A stretch of 64,000 nucleotides of DNA, from NCBI GenBank assembly GCA_009760855.2, contig WPIO01000025.1, positions 4,134,501 to 4,198,500 of the forward strand. The letters are read 5' to 3'. A model generated the notes under the pieces. It searched no databases. It saw only the letters and a list, made by a program, of their open reading frames with translations, and was not told where the DNA came from. Below, piece by piece: positions 53,501 to 64,000 of this stretch. How positions within the stretch are numbered: the stretch's first letter is position 1; every line of letters starts with the position of its first letter. The stretch comes from Cristatella mucedo. Lineage: Eukaryota > Bryozoa > Phylactolaemata > Cristatellidae. The position numbers were made by a program, and so were the translations under genes.

Positions 53501-56500
53501 AGGTCCTCTGCGGACAATAAATTAGCTGTTACCATTCCTCTGCATGAAGATCGTTAGCGACAGAAGCTTTTGCTCTGCAGGTCCTAGACTCTAAAACTCA
53601 CTTCCACAATTCTTAGCCAACGACAACTACTCTCCTGCTGCCGACTATGGCACACCCTGTCCAGCTGTCCTGAGCTGCTACTTCCATGCTAGTCACTACC
53701 TCAACTGTGCTTGTGACTCGGCTATGCTTCTCACTTTATCTTTGCTGCGTGAGACGAAGTCTGTTGGCTACCAAATGCAAACCGTAAGCCGTAGGGTTTG
53801 AGTGCACTATAGAAAGCTGTCCTTTGTAACACCCACATAGTCTTTGTGGCTTTGTGCAGTTACAAACTGAGATACACTGCCTTCCAAAAGTTTCTACGCA
53901 CCTGCTACCAGCTCACTATTTTACTTGAAACACACAATATTTATATTGAATCTAACTCTGTAGCAGCTTGTATTGTGCAGAAAAGCTAAGAAATTGGTAA
54001 TTACATGCAGTTTTTGGGTACAAACAGTAATTTGTCGAGGCACCATGTTTTTATAACTTCGCCCAATTGTATCGGCATTGACTCCACCAGCTTCCAGCAC
54101 GTTTCAGGGCGAATCAACGCCTAGCAATCTTTAAAAACATCACAAAACTCATCGGGTTTCGTGAAGAACTCTTAACCTTAAAGCTCGTTCGACTTTGTCC
54201 CACAGATGTTCTATTAGGTTCAAGGCTAAGCTTTGTTAACAGCCACAGCAGTGTGCATCGGATGGTGGTCATGTTGCAAACAGAAATTGACCCCATGAAG
54301 AGGTAAGCAAATGGCAAGCCCAATGTCAAGATCGACATTTTGATTCATGATTCCTTTAATCCTCTGCAGATGCCCAGCATTGTTAGTTGAGACGCAACCC
54401 CATACCATTTCCACTTCCACCACCGAATTGTAAGGTCTTTTTCAGACAAGCGTCCACGTAAGCTTCTCCCGTTTGCCGGCGAACTTACTTCTTCCTTTTG
54501 TCGCAGCCAAAGAGATTGAATTTGGACTCATCAGTCTATAGTTTCTGCTCCACTGGGCAGCTGTCCAAGCGGCAGATCGGCAAGCAAAATCCAGCCTTGC
54601 TTTTTTTGTGCTGCGCAGTCAACAATGGCTTGCACTGGGCCACCCGTGCATTCATTTCTTGTTCGTTAAGCCACGGTGGTTTGGCTTACGACCATTCCGG
54701 CTGCTTGGCAGAGGCTAGCAGTGCATTTTAGCTGTGGCGAACTTGTCTTTCAGAGCCATGCTTTGTGAGGAGGACCCGGTCCTCCCTCGGAGAAGTTACT
54801 CAAGGGCGACCTAATCACGGCAGTGCCTTGTGCTACCATAGTCCAGATGTTTTCAAATAATGTTTCCTAACAGTACTCTCTTGAGATCTTCAGCCGACTC
54901 ACGATTTTTTTGTTTTAATAGCCATCTCCGTGCAGCGACATCAAAACCGTTCTTGTACCATCAGAAAAGTGTGCAACTGGCGGCTTGTTGTGATCGTTTA
55001 CCGAGCATGGCAGGGGCTGGTCTCAAGAGAGGTCAAAGAGACATCCGGGTACCTTAGCTCATCATTGGCCGAGGCATCGCCGATGACAAAATGGGCAACA
55101 AATTGGTTCTTCTGGGTAGTATCCAAGAGGGGCTGAGGCAGCCGGGCAGCCGCGGCCGGCATAGTCACGTTACCATGCATGCCCATCTGTTTACATGGAA
55201 ACCGTTGACTCACGCCGACGAATGCAGTTGTTTACTAAGCCAAACGTAGCAAAATAATAATAACAATATGCACTGAAAGTATGGCCAAAATTATATTGAC
55301 AGATTGCTACAATTTAATAATTGCTATAGCATAACGGCTCACTCGAATACGGGCATTATAAACCGAACTCAGATCGATGGACCAGGTGCGTAGAAACTTT
55401 AGGAGGGCAGTGTATATATTACATTACATTAGCTAGACTCCGGCTCAGTCAGTTACTGTGCTACACTTATTCTATAACGATGTCAAATCATGCAAAGCAG
55501 CAGAGAGGTTGGTTAGGTGTGATTGTGATACTGAGGTCCACCGATTGTAAGATGGTCGTTTAGTCGTCGTGGCATTGGCTAGTCATTGTGCTTCCGACTC
55601 ATATTTGTTGTGTGCAGCCAGATTATATCAAGTGCCAGTCCTCCCCCTCTTTTACCCCCTCCCCTTTGTCCGTAGCAGCTCACCATCACTGTCACAAGCA
55701 GCAGACAAGCAAGCAAGCATGAGGTGCGCATCTGAGCCCTAGAGGGCATGCATTTGTGGTAGAGCCCCTGGCCATCGTATCCGAGCTCCTATATTTGATC
55801 ATCTTTTGACCGCATAATGCTCAACCTTTCGTTTACCTAGCATCGCTCTCTGCACCCCGCCTATGCAACAATCTCCTCATGTGATGAATAGGCTTGCCTT
55901 TGCATGCGCTGTGTAAGTTTTCATAGAATGTAAGGCATGCAGTCCCTAACTCTGGGCTGGTGTGTTTGCTGTGAGTGCTGTTGCCTGCGGTTCTGGAGAG
56001 CTTTTTGGGCACAGCTTTAGTGTGACTCCCTAGCAACACGTACAGTTACAACTGATTGCCACCCATCAACCATATCTCTTCAGTGCAGTTGCAAATGGAC
56101 CGTCTTGGCTAGAGACTTGTTCTTGCACTCACAGCGCATTCCTGCACCGAGATAGTTGTTCGTGAATGCGAGTGCGCTGTCGTGCTTGTTCGGTCTGTCA
56201 TTTTTCGCTTTCTTGCTCTGCATTTTTGAGTGACTGGTAGATGGTCTCGCCTAGTCTAATCTGTGCGTGCCCTAGTCTTTCAACGGCACGTTTCGAGGAG
56301 TGTGACTCCACCGGCTACTCCTTGTAGAACCGACGAGTTTGTCGAATGTGAAGAGCCTAAGGACTTGGCCGGCAACAGCACTGCAAAAGCCGAGCTGGGC
56401 TATGGCTGTACCAAGGTAAGGCAGTGGCTGCAGCATGCCGAGTGACTGCAAAAGCAAACCTCAGTATAGGCCTCGCTGCTCACTTTCGGCTGGCTTGTCT

Positions 56501-59500
56501 TGTCTGACTTTTTCTCCTATATAACATTGCAAATTTTGCGGCCTGCTTAGACAGGGAAGCCACATTCAAGTTGGTCCGCATATTTATGACATTCCGTCTT
56601 GACTTCTCACTGCTCGCACATCTTCTGGTCTGTGCAACCAAGTACTTGCAGTTGGTGCGTGACTCGGCTTGTCTGTTGTGAGCGGCACAGTTGTCACATT
56701 ATGCCGCTTCTCACCGACCTGAAGTGACCTCCAATCAAGCAGCATAGCTACTTCAAGGTTCTATTACTCACTTTTAGATCCCTTCATTCTCCAGCCTACC
56801 TATCAGAGCCTCTCCAAACCAGGCTAGGCATTGTACCACCTGCTTTTCTGACTCGAATTGCTTAGCCTGTGTAGTTAGTATGCTCCCAAAGCCTGGAACT
56901 CACTCCTAACTGGCATCACGACATCCCCTTACTTGACGAAATTTAAAACGAAGACATGCTTCCGTTACAACATGTAAAGTGCCTAGAAAGAGATTTAGTT
57001 CTCCAAGGGCACCATACAAATGTATATTACTCCCCCACTAAACACAGTCAAGGAACATGTGGCTTGGTTTATAGGTCAGATAGCAACGGCTAGCGTGCCT
57101 GCTCGTAAGAGCATTGCCGTGCAGCCTGTGAGCTGCTAGCGCTGTTAAAACTTCGTTACCAGTGAAACACTTCTTAAGGCTGCTTCTGCTTTTGGAGCAC
57201 TTTCTGCTATGCCTTCAGCTACTACGCGCCTTATTTCATCTGTGACAATGCAATACGGCTGATGGCAGGCCTTGGCTGCACTCATCAACAGATGTAGCCG
57301 CTGTGTGCATGTGTGCGAGTGCGAGCTCGCAAGCCCATGCGTGCTCGCACACCTGAGCTGTCTCATTGTGAACTGGCAGCAGCATATTTCATTGTGCCGT
57401 CTGAAGGGCGCTTTCTGACCTTAGGACACGAATGTGAACCACGTGCATTGCAGGCTTTTTTAGTTGTACCTGTGTGACCTTCGAAGTCCGTACTAATAAT
57501 CATATAGATAATAAATGTCGTCGGATCAAGGGACAATATGGTGGCGCTCAGCAATAAGTTCTGGGCTTCAAAGGAAGCATCCAAACTAAAGGGACGGTCT
57601 CCAACAAAGGACCTTTGTGGTTGATTTGAGGCACAGCCAAGCGATCTGAGTCTGGGTGGTACAATGGGAAGCCTGGTGATGAAGTATTTCTGATAGATAT
57701 GCCCGAGCAAGAGAATAGAGGGACTTGAAAATGAGCAAAAGAATCTTGAAATCGACACGCCGCTTGATGGGGAGCCATTCGGTAAGCAGTGTCGTATTCG
57801 GCAGTTGCGATATTCACAACAGGCAAGCCTAGCTATGGAGTTGTGCACTAACTGTAGGTGTCTTATATTGCACAGGCCAGCACACCTGCAAGTTGTCAGT
57901 TATAAAGTCTTGTAAATTTTATGTCAAAAACGCATGGACCAACGTGACTGTTGTATTCTTAATTTGAGCAAGCCTAATGTTTATATTAGCTTGCCCTATT
58001 GACTACCTTGTCGCACGGTTCGTGCTGATTTGCTGTGGCTATTGATGGTATCGTTGCAGTTTGGAGGTCAGCGATACGAAGATGTAGAAAGGACACACAT
58101 CTGGTGCACTGCACTGCCTGGCATCGAGTGCTTCGGCAATAGGCGATTTCTTAGCGTAGGCGAGTACCCTTGCATTAAGTAAGTGGCTCGAAACTCGTGG
58201 GGGCACCACGATAGTACTACAATCTGTGTCTTTGTGTGCATGCTTATTTTATTCGGCTGGCCATACTCTTTTTTTTTATTGCAGGTACACCGGCCATTAT
58301 TTTCTGTCGACGTTGATTTATTCCGTGCTGCTGGGCTTTCTGGGAATAGATCGATTCTGTCTGGGCCACACAGGTACTAGCCGTCCTGCACTGGTGCTGA
58401 AGTCGCACTTGTGTAGGCGAAGAGCTAGAGGGCTCGAAGCATAGTTTGCTCACTTTTGCCAGACATCACACTTGAAGTGTAATGAATGCTGCTGTTGTTT
58501 GACTGCTGTTAGCCATGCCGGTTAGGCCAATGCTGTGATTAGCCCAGCTAGTTAAGCTGTGAGTGGCATGTATTTGTCGTTGTCAATGTCGCACGTCGCC
58601 ATGATTACTTGGGGGTTCGTTAATGTTAGAATATAATAATAATAAAAATAATAATGCACTTGATAAGGCACCCTCAGAGAACTTAATCTCTTTCTAGGCG
58701 CTTTACATTTGCTGCAAAGTGAATGCAATTGAATGGTAAGTAAAATCATGCTTGAAAATCAAACAAAATGAATAATATGGTTAGGGGTGACATGCACAGG
58801 GTCAGCATGCAAATGTGGTTGATGGCAGCATGCACAGTGTCAGCACGCGTAAGCACATCAAGGACGAGTCACAGGGACCCACTAAATGCTGTCCAAAATA
58901 GGTGTGTTTAAGTTCCTTTTAAATGTGGTCAGGTCAGGGGATGTTGTGATGCAGATCGGGAGGGAGTTCCAGGCTGTGGGAGCATACGAACTAAATGCAC
59001 GGTCTCCAAAGGATTTAAGGTTTGTACGAGGTATTTCTAGACTGTTGGATTCCGAAAAGCGGGTGGTACGATGCTTGGCCTGATGCGGTAGTATATCTGA
59101 GAGATAGGCTGGAGCCATAGAATGAAGTGACCTAAAAGTGAGCAACAAAACCTTGAAGTCAATCCGTTGCTTGACTGGTAGCCAGTGCAGGTCGGCGAGA
59201 AGTAGAGTAATGTGGCAACTGCTGCACTCACGACAGACAAGTTTAGCTGCCGAGTTTTGCACCAGCTGCAATCGCCTGATCGCACATGCTGGTAGGCCAG
59301 TAAGCAGTGAGTTGCAGAAGTCGAGACGGGATGAAGAAAACATGCTTTAGGCATATAAGCGTGTTTTCTAACATTTACATTTAAATTAAAACACACTTAA
59401 ATTTAGGGATATAAGCATGGCCTTTATTGCTGCAGGTAAGTGTCGAAATATATATATGTAGATAATATGTCTTCTCCAATTTGATCTATCCACCAAAGTT

Positions 59501-60125
59501 GACCGGTCGTTCCCCCTTCACCGCCCTCCCCCCCCCCCCAGATGTCCAAACAATCCAGTCGAAATACAGTGGTGCTTGTTGGTGTGGTTGGCAGCTTACA
59601 GCAAAGAAAACGTACATAAGTTGCATCGTCTACTATTTGACGACAATGTAGAAGTATGTTGTCAACTGCATACTTAGAAATGCTCAGGCTTCCGAAAAAA
59701 ATAAGGAGTGACGTTAGCCAGAAAAGGTCAATTAAAGTGAGGTTGATTGATGTTGATCATATCAGGCAGTTCTAGATCCAGCTGGGCATTTCAACATCCT
59801 TTTGCCGAGGCATTTGTGTAGCGCCCCAAGAGAACTTAATCTCTATTCAGGCGCTTCACATATGCCTCAGGGCTCGAGCCTGCGACCTCAGACAGGCCTT
59901 GGTCGGAGCGAGCACCTTAACCGTTGGATTTGTGATTAGGTGTGGTGCCATCTGTCGGCAGAGCACACTAAATTAAGCTGTTCGTATCTTCTTTTCTCAG
60001 GTACAGCCGTGGGAAAGCTTCTCACGCTAGGTGGTGTCGGAGTGTGGTGGATCATTGATGTAATACTTTTGGTAACCGGAAGCCTAGGACCAGCAGACGA
60101 CAGTAACTGGGAGCCTTATTACTGA
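50319..60125 (+). CDS. TM2D2: TM2 domain-containing protein 2 (TM2D2)
   Basis: Five phase-matched exons: 50319-50512, 56328-56415, 58060-58178, 58285-58373, 60001-60125. Together 615 nt, 204 aa, close to the usual TM2D2 length of a little over 200. Layout: N-terminal signal peptide ([15 protein letters not shown]), Cys-containing ectodomain ([27 protein letters not shown]), then two membrane helices joined by a short loop with the family's DRF motif ([18 protein letters not shown]). The C-terminus is SNWEPYY. TM2D proteins are conserved animal membrane proteins; in Drosophila the three relatives (almondex, amaretto, biscotti) share a maternal role in Notch signalling. The DEFVEC and YGC.KFGGQ blocks single out the TM2D2 member. 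A poly(A) signal follows at 60373. Confidence 0.95.
50966..51128 (-). mobile_element. tRNA-derived SINE (family 2), minus strand
   Basis: Body on the left (tctgtacggctgtcaccgcc, gataagggatcccccactgc), inverted B box (ggactcgaacgc), then agagcgaacaccctacctcc. In intron 1 of the TM2D2 gene. Confidence 0.8.
51395..52990 (+). mobile_element. LINE family B, degenerate reverse transcriptase and tail
   Basis: Fragments of an RT in several frames: [46 protein letters not shown] second, overlapping piece follows with [11 protein letters not shown]-type sequence and [18 protein letters not shown], then [19 protein letters not shown]. The stretch from GVPQGS to the palm occurs twice (51600-51790 and 51840-51980), an internal duplication. 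The catalytic YADD reads YAGD in one and YAAD in the other, so both are inactive. It ends in the family B tail with ACATT repeats. In intron 1 of TM2D2. Confidence 0.85.
52991..53874 (+). mobile_element. LINE family B, second 5'-truncated copy
   Basis: Starts in the RT region (cttgccttgcagatattcga) and continues through [16 protein letters not shown] to a tail like that at 52720-52990. Its end is interrupted by the Tc1/mariner element at 53875; the remaining acattacatta lies at 55419-55431. Confidence 0.8.
53875..55412 (-). mobile_element. Dead Tc1/mariner transposon
   Basis: 1538 bp bounded by TA on each side. The terminal inverted repeats match over about 30 bp with two differences: CACTGCCTTCCAAAAGTTTC at the left and, reversed, CACTGCCCTCCTAAAGTTTC at the right, both continuing tacgcacc. 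On the - strand the remains of a transposase are visible in broken frames: [29 protein letters not shown] (degenerate form of the DN-PKHTA block) and [10 protein letters not shown] (from SPDLNPIEHLW). Frameshifts and stops make it inactive. It is inserted into the tail of a LINE B copy, giving the relative age. Confidence 0.92.
55435..56320. other. Intron 1 of TM2D2, nothing further recognised
   Basis: No open frame with known motifs and no clear member of the window's repeat families. Confidence 0.45.
56328..56415 (+). CDS. TM2D2: TM2D2 exon 2
   Basis: Acceptor ctccttgtag. Encodes [19 protein letters not shown] and [10 protein letters not shown] with an N-glycosylation sequon (NST). It ends in phase 0 with donor AAG|GTAAGG. 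Confidence 0.92.
56540..57025 (+). mobile_element. Degenerate L2/CR1-like LINE 3' fragment
   Basis: Recognisable pieces are cacattcaagttggtccgca, gcttctcaccgacctgaagt, gctcccaaagcctggaactc and the terminal stem gcctagaaagagatttagtt. Many indels. In intron 2 of TM2D2. Confidence 0.75.
57560..57990 (-). mobile_element. Degenerate LINE C-terminal region, minus strand
   Basis: Antisense remnants of the LINE RT C-terminus (caaacaaaggacctttgtgg zone; aaaatgagcaaaagaatctt; cgcttgatggggagccattc; acaggcaagcctagctatgg). The - strand frame 57363-57848 is this relic. It faces the + strand remnant at 56540-57025. Confidence 0.65.
58060..58178 (+). CDS. TM2D2: TM2D2 exon 3
   Basis: Acceptor cgttgcag, phase 0. 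Encodes [20 protein letters not shown] and [18 protein letters not shown], the cysteine-containing part just before the first membrane helix. It ends in phase 2 with donor AA|GTAAGT. Confidence 0.95.
58285..58373 (+). CDS. TM2D2: TM2D2 exon 4 (first TM helix, DRF motif)
   Basis: Acceptor tattgcag after a T-rich tract; a 106-bp intron separates it from exon 3. Encodes [20 protein letters not shown], then [11 protein letters not shown]. The DRF motif is the hallmark of the TM2 domain. It ends in phase 1 with donor G|GTACTA. Confidence 0.95.
58634..59333 (-). mobile_element. L2/CR1-like LINE fragment, minus strand
   Basis: AAT-type end on the left, terminal stem agagaacttaatctctttct, then antisense RT C-terminus. 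The - strand frame 58882-59343 keeps [37 protein letters not shown] and [19 protein letters not shown]. Truncated at the 5' end. In intron 4 of TM2D2. Confidence 0.9.
59808..59936 (-). mobile_element. tRNA-derived SINE (family 1, LINE-type tail)
   Basis: Tail agagaacttaatctctattc on the left, inverted B box gggctcgagcctgcgac, inverted A box agcaccttaaccgttgga. It sits about 60 bp upstream of the exon 5 acceptor of TM2D2, much as the copy at 21628 sits just before SLC6 exon 7. Confidence 0.85.
60001..60125 (+). CDS. TM2D2: TM2D2 exon 5 (second TM helix, stop)
   Basis: Acceptor cttttctcag; the first two bases complete Gly. Encodes [19 protein letters not shown], then [21 protein letters not shown] and TGA. 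The end is typical of TM2D2. Confidence 0.95.
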
Positions 60126-60372
60126 GCCAACCAAGGCACTGCAATATATCCGTTGCTGCTCATCCGGTGACTTCAGCAGTTGAGTCGAAGCTGTCATCGT
60201 CTCGATGCTGCCTGCTTGACAAAAAAATGTTTTTATACAGGCCCGAACAAGCAAATCGGGCAGCACTACCACATCCACTTACCAGCTCAACGAACAGTGC
60301 CTCGATAGCACTTCACTTTATATTTAAGTATTGCTAGCAACATCTTGTACGTGCAACGATTTTATTGTGGTT

Positions 60373-60378
60373 AATAAA
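60373..60378 (+). terminator. Poly(A) signal of TM2D2
   Basis: AATAAA 248 bp after the stop codon, followed by a GT-rich stretch (tggtttgcattccaagtgtctg). Confidence 0.75.
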
Positions 60379-60560
60379 GTAATATTAAATCATGGTTTGC
60401 ATTCCAAGTGTCTGAGTTGCCAAGATGCAGGGCTTTCCTTGTAGGGGTCTTACTATCCGATGGCCCCGAGTGTCTTTTAATGTGCTTTTGTATGTTTTTC
60501 TAAGTACGATATCTTGCATGTAATCAACCCTTTCTTATTGCTTCTACGGCAGCAAGCTGT

Positions 60561-61025
60561 AATGTAATGTAATGTATCTTCGTCTGTAACTCCACAAAGT
60601 CATAAAGACCAGGTGGGTGTTACGCAGGAGAGTTTTGTATAGCGCACTCGCAGCCTAAGCGGCTTTCGGTACGCATTCGGTAGCCAACAGACTTCGTCTC
60701 ATGCAACAAAGAGAAAGTGGGAAGCATAGCAGAGTCAGGAGAGCAGTTGAGGTAGTGAGTAGCATGGAAGTAGCACCTCAGGACCACTGAAAAGGATGAG
60801 CCATAGTCGGCAGCAGGAGAGTAGTTGCCGTTGAGTCAGAATCGTGGAAGCCAGTTCCACAGTCTCGGACCTGCAGAGCTAAAGCTTATGTCGCCAACGG
60901 TCCTTAAGCGGAGGAATGGAACAGCTAATTTATTGTCCACACAGGACCTAAGGGCGCGAACAGGCTGAAACTGGTGCAGCAGTTCAGCTAGGTACGAAGG
61001 AGCCAAGCCGTGGGTCAGCGTAGGA
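60561..61025 (-). mobile_element. LINE family B 3' tail, minus strand
   Basis: The tail begins at the left with three TAATG units and gtaactccacaaagtcataa. It continues through agcctaagcggctttcggta, tagccaacagacttcgtctc and the inverted 3' coding part (ggtgcagcagttcagctagg). Truncated, non-coding. Confidence 0.88.
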
Positions 61026-62445
61026 TCTTTACTGTCTCCATAAAGATTTTGTTCTCAAAGGGTGCTATACAGACGACTTATTACTTGCTACCTTTGGTTT
61101 TATCACATTACTGGTGACATTATTAAGTCTTCTGGGCTTAATGCATGACTAGGTAAATGCAGTATTTACCTTAAATTGTATTTTAATTTAATAAATAATT
61201 TTAATTTACCGTAAATGCCGTATTTTATTTTAATATTAATTTAAATATAACGCATTAACTAAATGCATGGCTAGGTACTGCTGTCAAAAGTTGAGTGCAT
61301 TTTCTCGGTACATTGTAACTCAGGCTGCCATACATTTGCACCAACCAGTTCACCGGCTAGAGCCATCGGCTAGCCAATTCACTTCAGAGCATCTAAACAT
61401 AGAGCCGACTGGCTACTGTGCAGGTGAATGTAGCTCCCTTTTTACTCGCAATGTCAATTGCCTGAGCTTGTGACCCACTGTCTAGAACGGGAGCACGACT
61501 TACCACCGATTTCTAAAGCCGGATATTCCTTTACGCTGGTATTTTCTATGTGGCACTGCCTTGCTTAGCGTGCCCCCTCGAGCTGTTGTTGAGTGTATAG
61601 ATATAGAAACCAGTCCATTCGGCTGAAATTCGTTGAGGCGAACGTGACTGATGATAGAAGCGGACTTTCCCAGCAAACCTTAGCTGGTTGCCTGTCACAA
61701 CCTAAGAACTAATTCAGAGGAATATGGCATGTTGTTTGGTTGAGGGGCCACAGCATGCAAACCTGACATAACGTTGCCAAATTAGCTTGTAAAGCTAATT
61801 CGAGCTTCAAAGGAGGCAGATATCGCACATAAAGGGGCCGGTTAAGGACATGAAGCCGCCGAATATTGCATCGGAATGCCGGAGCGTTGGCTCGACTTCC
61901 GTCGCAGAGCTTCTCAGAATATGATTAGTACTGGTCACTAAAGAGACGCCACTTTCACGGTCAGCGACAGCACAATTCGGTAGGCTTGCCGTTTGAAAAT
62001 ACTACAACCAAACGTTGCGTGAGTGGGGACTTGAGTCGCAAAAAAACAGCTCTTCGGACCTGGGAATGAACCTTGATTACCGATTCAGCGACTTTACAGG
62101 CTCTGCAGGACTGGTCAAGGAGGTTTCAGTGATTCACGGGCATCTGCAGCAGAATTTGTCGACAAGCCTTCGGCAAGATTATTTTACCTCGGCAGTGAAT
62201 AATTGAGTATTCATCAAACTTCCATTCGACAAGGGAAGGTATGCCTCAATGGTCGTGCGAGTTGAGCTTGGGCCTTCAGCAGCACCAAAGGCAAGCATCT
62301 TATCAGTTTGCCCCCCCCCCTTCCGACAGACGACATTGCCAGTCAGTGTTGCTTATAAGCAAGCAGACTCGATTACCTTTGGTGTTAGCAAAAAAAGAAA
62401 GCAGATGACTGCATAATGCCTATGTGCATGTCTGCATTCTCCACG
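61026..62445. other. Intergenic, no gene seen
   Basis: Contains an AT-rich stretch at 61135-61265 with repeated ttaattta-like words. The open frames at 61267 and 62015 have no recognised domain. Confidence 0.45.
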
Positions 62446-62451
62446 TATAGG

Positions 62452-62631
62452 CAGCACGGCATGTATCATACGTGCATGGCGTGATCTCGACTGCACTCTG
62501 GACTCAACGGCTATAGCAGATGCACCAAGACTGGCAGATCAATTGCAGGACGTTCGACACGGACTCGGCATCGTGAGCAGGGACCAGCTGGAATTCCAAC
62601 TCGTAGCAATTTTGGACGCCCTGGATGGATA
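62452..62631. other. Coding-like stretch, strand unresolved
   Basis: The + strand has an open frame after a possible acceptor (cacgtatag) reading RAWRDLDCTLDSTAIADAP, later VSRDQLEFQLVAILDALDG and a stop. The - strand has an open frame over about the same bases (62504-62755) with SQECRALLMLLSIQGVQNC and ELEFQLVPAHDAESVSNVL. Both look amphipathic and protein-like, and only one can be the true reading if either is. No family recognised. Similar + strand coding-like pieces (ETTEELARRLVHRWEHDAF at about 62970-63070; SDWQIAADYPLEVRERLET near 63165-63270) follow, each closed by a stop. Confidence 0.3.
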
Positions 62632-63681
62632 GTAACATTAAGAGCGCTCGACACTCCTGCGACTTCATTGCCGATAGCCACAGATTGGATGCAACATTGT
62701 ATGCAGGATCTCGAGAGTAGCTTGAGAGCCCGAGCAAACAAGCCAGCCACGCCAATGCTTCCGGCCATATAGAACGACAACACTGCTCACGCTCTTACTA
62801 AGCACGATTTATTAGCACGCAGCGGCCTTTTCGGAAAGGGGCTGTCAATCCACTGTGACAGCAGCAGCAGCAGCTCGGCACCTCTTCATCACGATCACGC
62901 ACGAGAGACGCTGCTGACGTCCAGGCAGACGGATGTTAAGCGAATTTCCGGCCGAAGGAGACGACCGAAGAGCTCGCTCGCCGATTGGTCCACCGATGGG
63001 AACACGATGCCTTTCTTGAGTATGATGTTGCCGTACTGAGCAGTTTCGCTGCAACCAAGTCATAGTCCGCGGGCATGACAAGCGCCCAGCCTGAAGCCTA
63101 AGCATGCCAAGATTGGTGTGCAGCAGCTACCTGCCTCTGACTCACAGCGGCAAAGTCAATCAGAGGTGAGTGACTGGCAAATCGCTGCTGACTACCCACT
63201 GGAGGTCAGGGAGCGGCTCGAGACCGTGCAAGAAAATCAGACCGATACAGCAGCTCTTCGCGATTGGCGTTAAGCGGCAACTAGTCTCGGCAGCTTCCTG
63301 CTCACTAAAGTAGTCAACTGCTGCTACGGAACGTGCCCAGAAATTGAGTGCGATTTGGAAAAAAAGAACTGTCCCCTCCTGACAATCGTGGGAGGACAGA
63401 AGGCAAGACCAGGCACCGAAGCGGCAGAACCGCTGCCAAGCTCGAATGTCTAGAACGAAACCAGAGGCGAGAGGGCTAGGAACGAGGAGACAGACCGGCC
63501 GGTGCTAGCAGCGAGACGGGCCGCCCACATGCCGGCGCCGAGGCCTCGAGATCGTGCTCAGGCATGGCCGAGCAGGAGCCATCGGATGGACAAGCTGCGC
63601 TCGATGCCGGTCGGCCTCGTTTTCCACATGCCACTAAGCGAACGTGCTGGCTCAGGGGCGGCAGCCACTGCACGCCCTCAC

Positions 63682-64000
63682 CCGGTGTGCACGACAGCAT
63701 ACGCCTTCTTTGCTCGCTCGTAGAAGGCGAACCGTTCCACTCTCTCGACGGCCACCTGCAGCAAATGTGGTGCCGGCGCCGAGAGTTTCGTGCAAGCCGA
63801 GCCCACAGCAGCAGCAAAAGCGGCGGCAGCAGCAGCGGATTGGTGCTGGCTGTCACTCGCCTGCTTGCCTTCAGCAGCGTCCAAGAGCTGCTGATAGGTC
63901 TGCCAGACGACTGGATTTACGCGGCCCACGTCTTCAGGCACCAACTCCATGACGGCTGCCTGCAGACAGAACAGGACCAGGCTAAGCGCAGCGACGGCAG
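63682..64000 (-). CDS. Probable first exon of a secreted protein (start outside window)
   Basis: Read from the right edge on the - strand, the frame starts inside a hydrophobic signal-peptide-like segment (AVAALSLVLFCLQAAV). It continues MELVPEDVGRVNPVVWQTYQ, an Ala-rich middle, and ends AFYERAKKAYAVVHTG at a good donor (ACCGG|GTGAGG) in phase 2. The initiator ATG is either just beyond 64000 or the internal one at 63950. I do not recognise the family. The phase would suit an acceptor ctctcaag|C at about 62728 and the - strand frame described in the previous entry, but that link is a guess. Confidence 0.4.

Overview
This window is animal (metazoan) nuclear DNA. It carries intron-rich genes with GT..AG introns in all three phases, long simple-sequence tracts, and many copies of a few LINE and SINE families. 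It contains no bacterial operons, rRNA genes or true tRNA genes. The phylum cannot be fixed from the sequence; an invertebrate with L2/CR1-like LINEs and tRNA-headed SINEs that share a LINE-type tail fits best.

Two complete protein-coding genes can be assembled by splice-phase matching. Both are on the + strand. (1) An SLC6-family Na+/Cl- dependent neurotransmitter or amino-acid transporter has 14 coding exons between 11535 and 40567. It encodes 712 aa, every junction is in phase, and all 12 membrane segments are present. It looks most like the glycine/proline-type branch. (2) A TM2D2-type TM2-domain protein has 5 coding exons between 50319 and 60125 and encodes 204 aa, with a poly(A) signal at 60373. 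At the right edge, on the - strand, a signal-peptide-like open frame ending in a good splice donor (64000 to 63682) is probably the first exon of a third gene whose start lies outside the window.

Layout: 1-8.1 kb is intergenic, with LINE and SINE tails and a short tandem repeat. 8.1-13.9 kb is a patchwork of duplicated blocks around SLC6 exon 1. It includes a stray fragment of SLC6 exon 5 at 10.49 kb. 14-41 kb is the body of the SLC6 gene, with introns full of microsatellites, a 40-unit CTG tract, LINEs and a MITE-like element. 41-50 kb is intergenic, with degenerate LINEs and a near-perfect hairpin. 50-60 kb is the TM2D2 gene, with degenerate LINEs and a dead Tc1/mariner transposon in its first intron. 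60-64 kb is intergenic plus poorly resolved coding-like stretches.

The most unusual structure is a 576-bp inverted duplication (17785-18360 and 18961-19536; 5 mismatches by my count, all transitions) inside the SLC6 gene. Exon 4 lies in the 600-bp loop and nearly all of exon 5 lies in one arm. The primary transcript could therefore fold into a very long hairpin around two exons that encode TM3 and the large glycosylated extracellular loop. The two complete genes have no evident functional connection.
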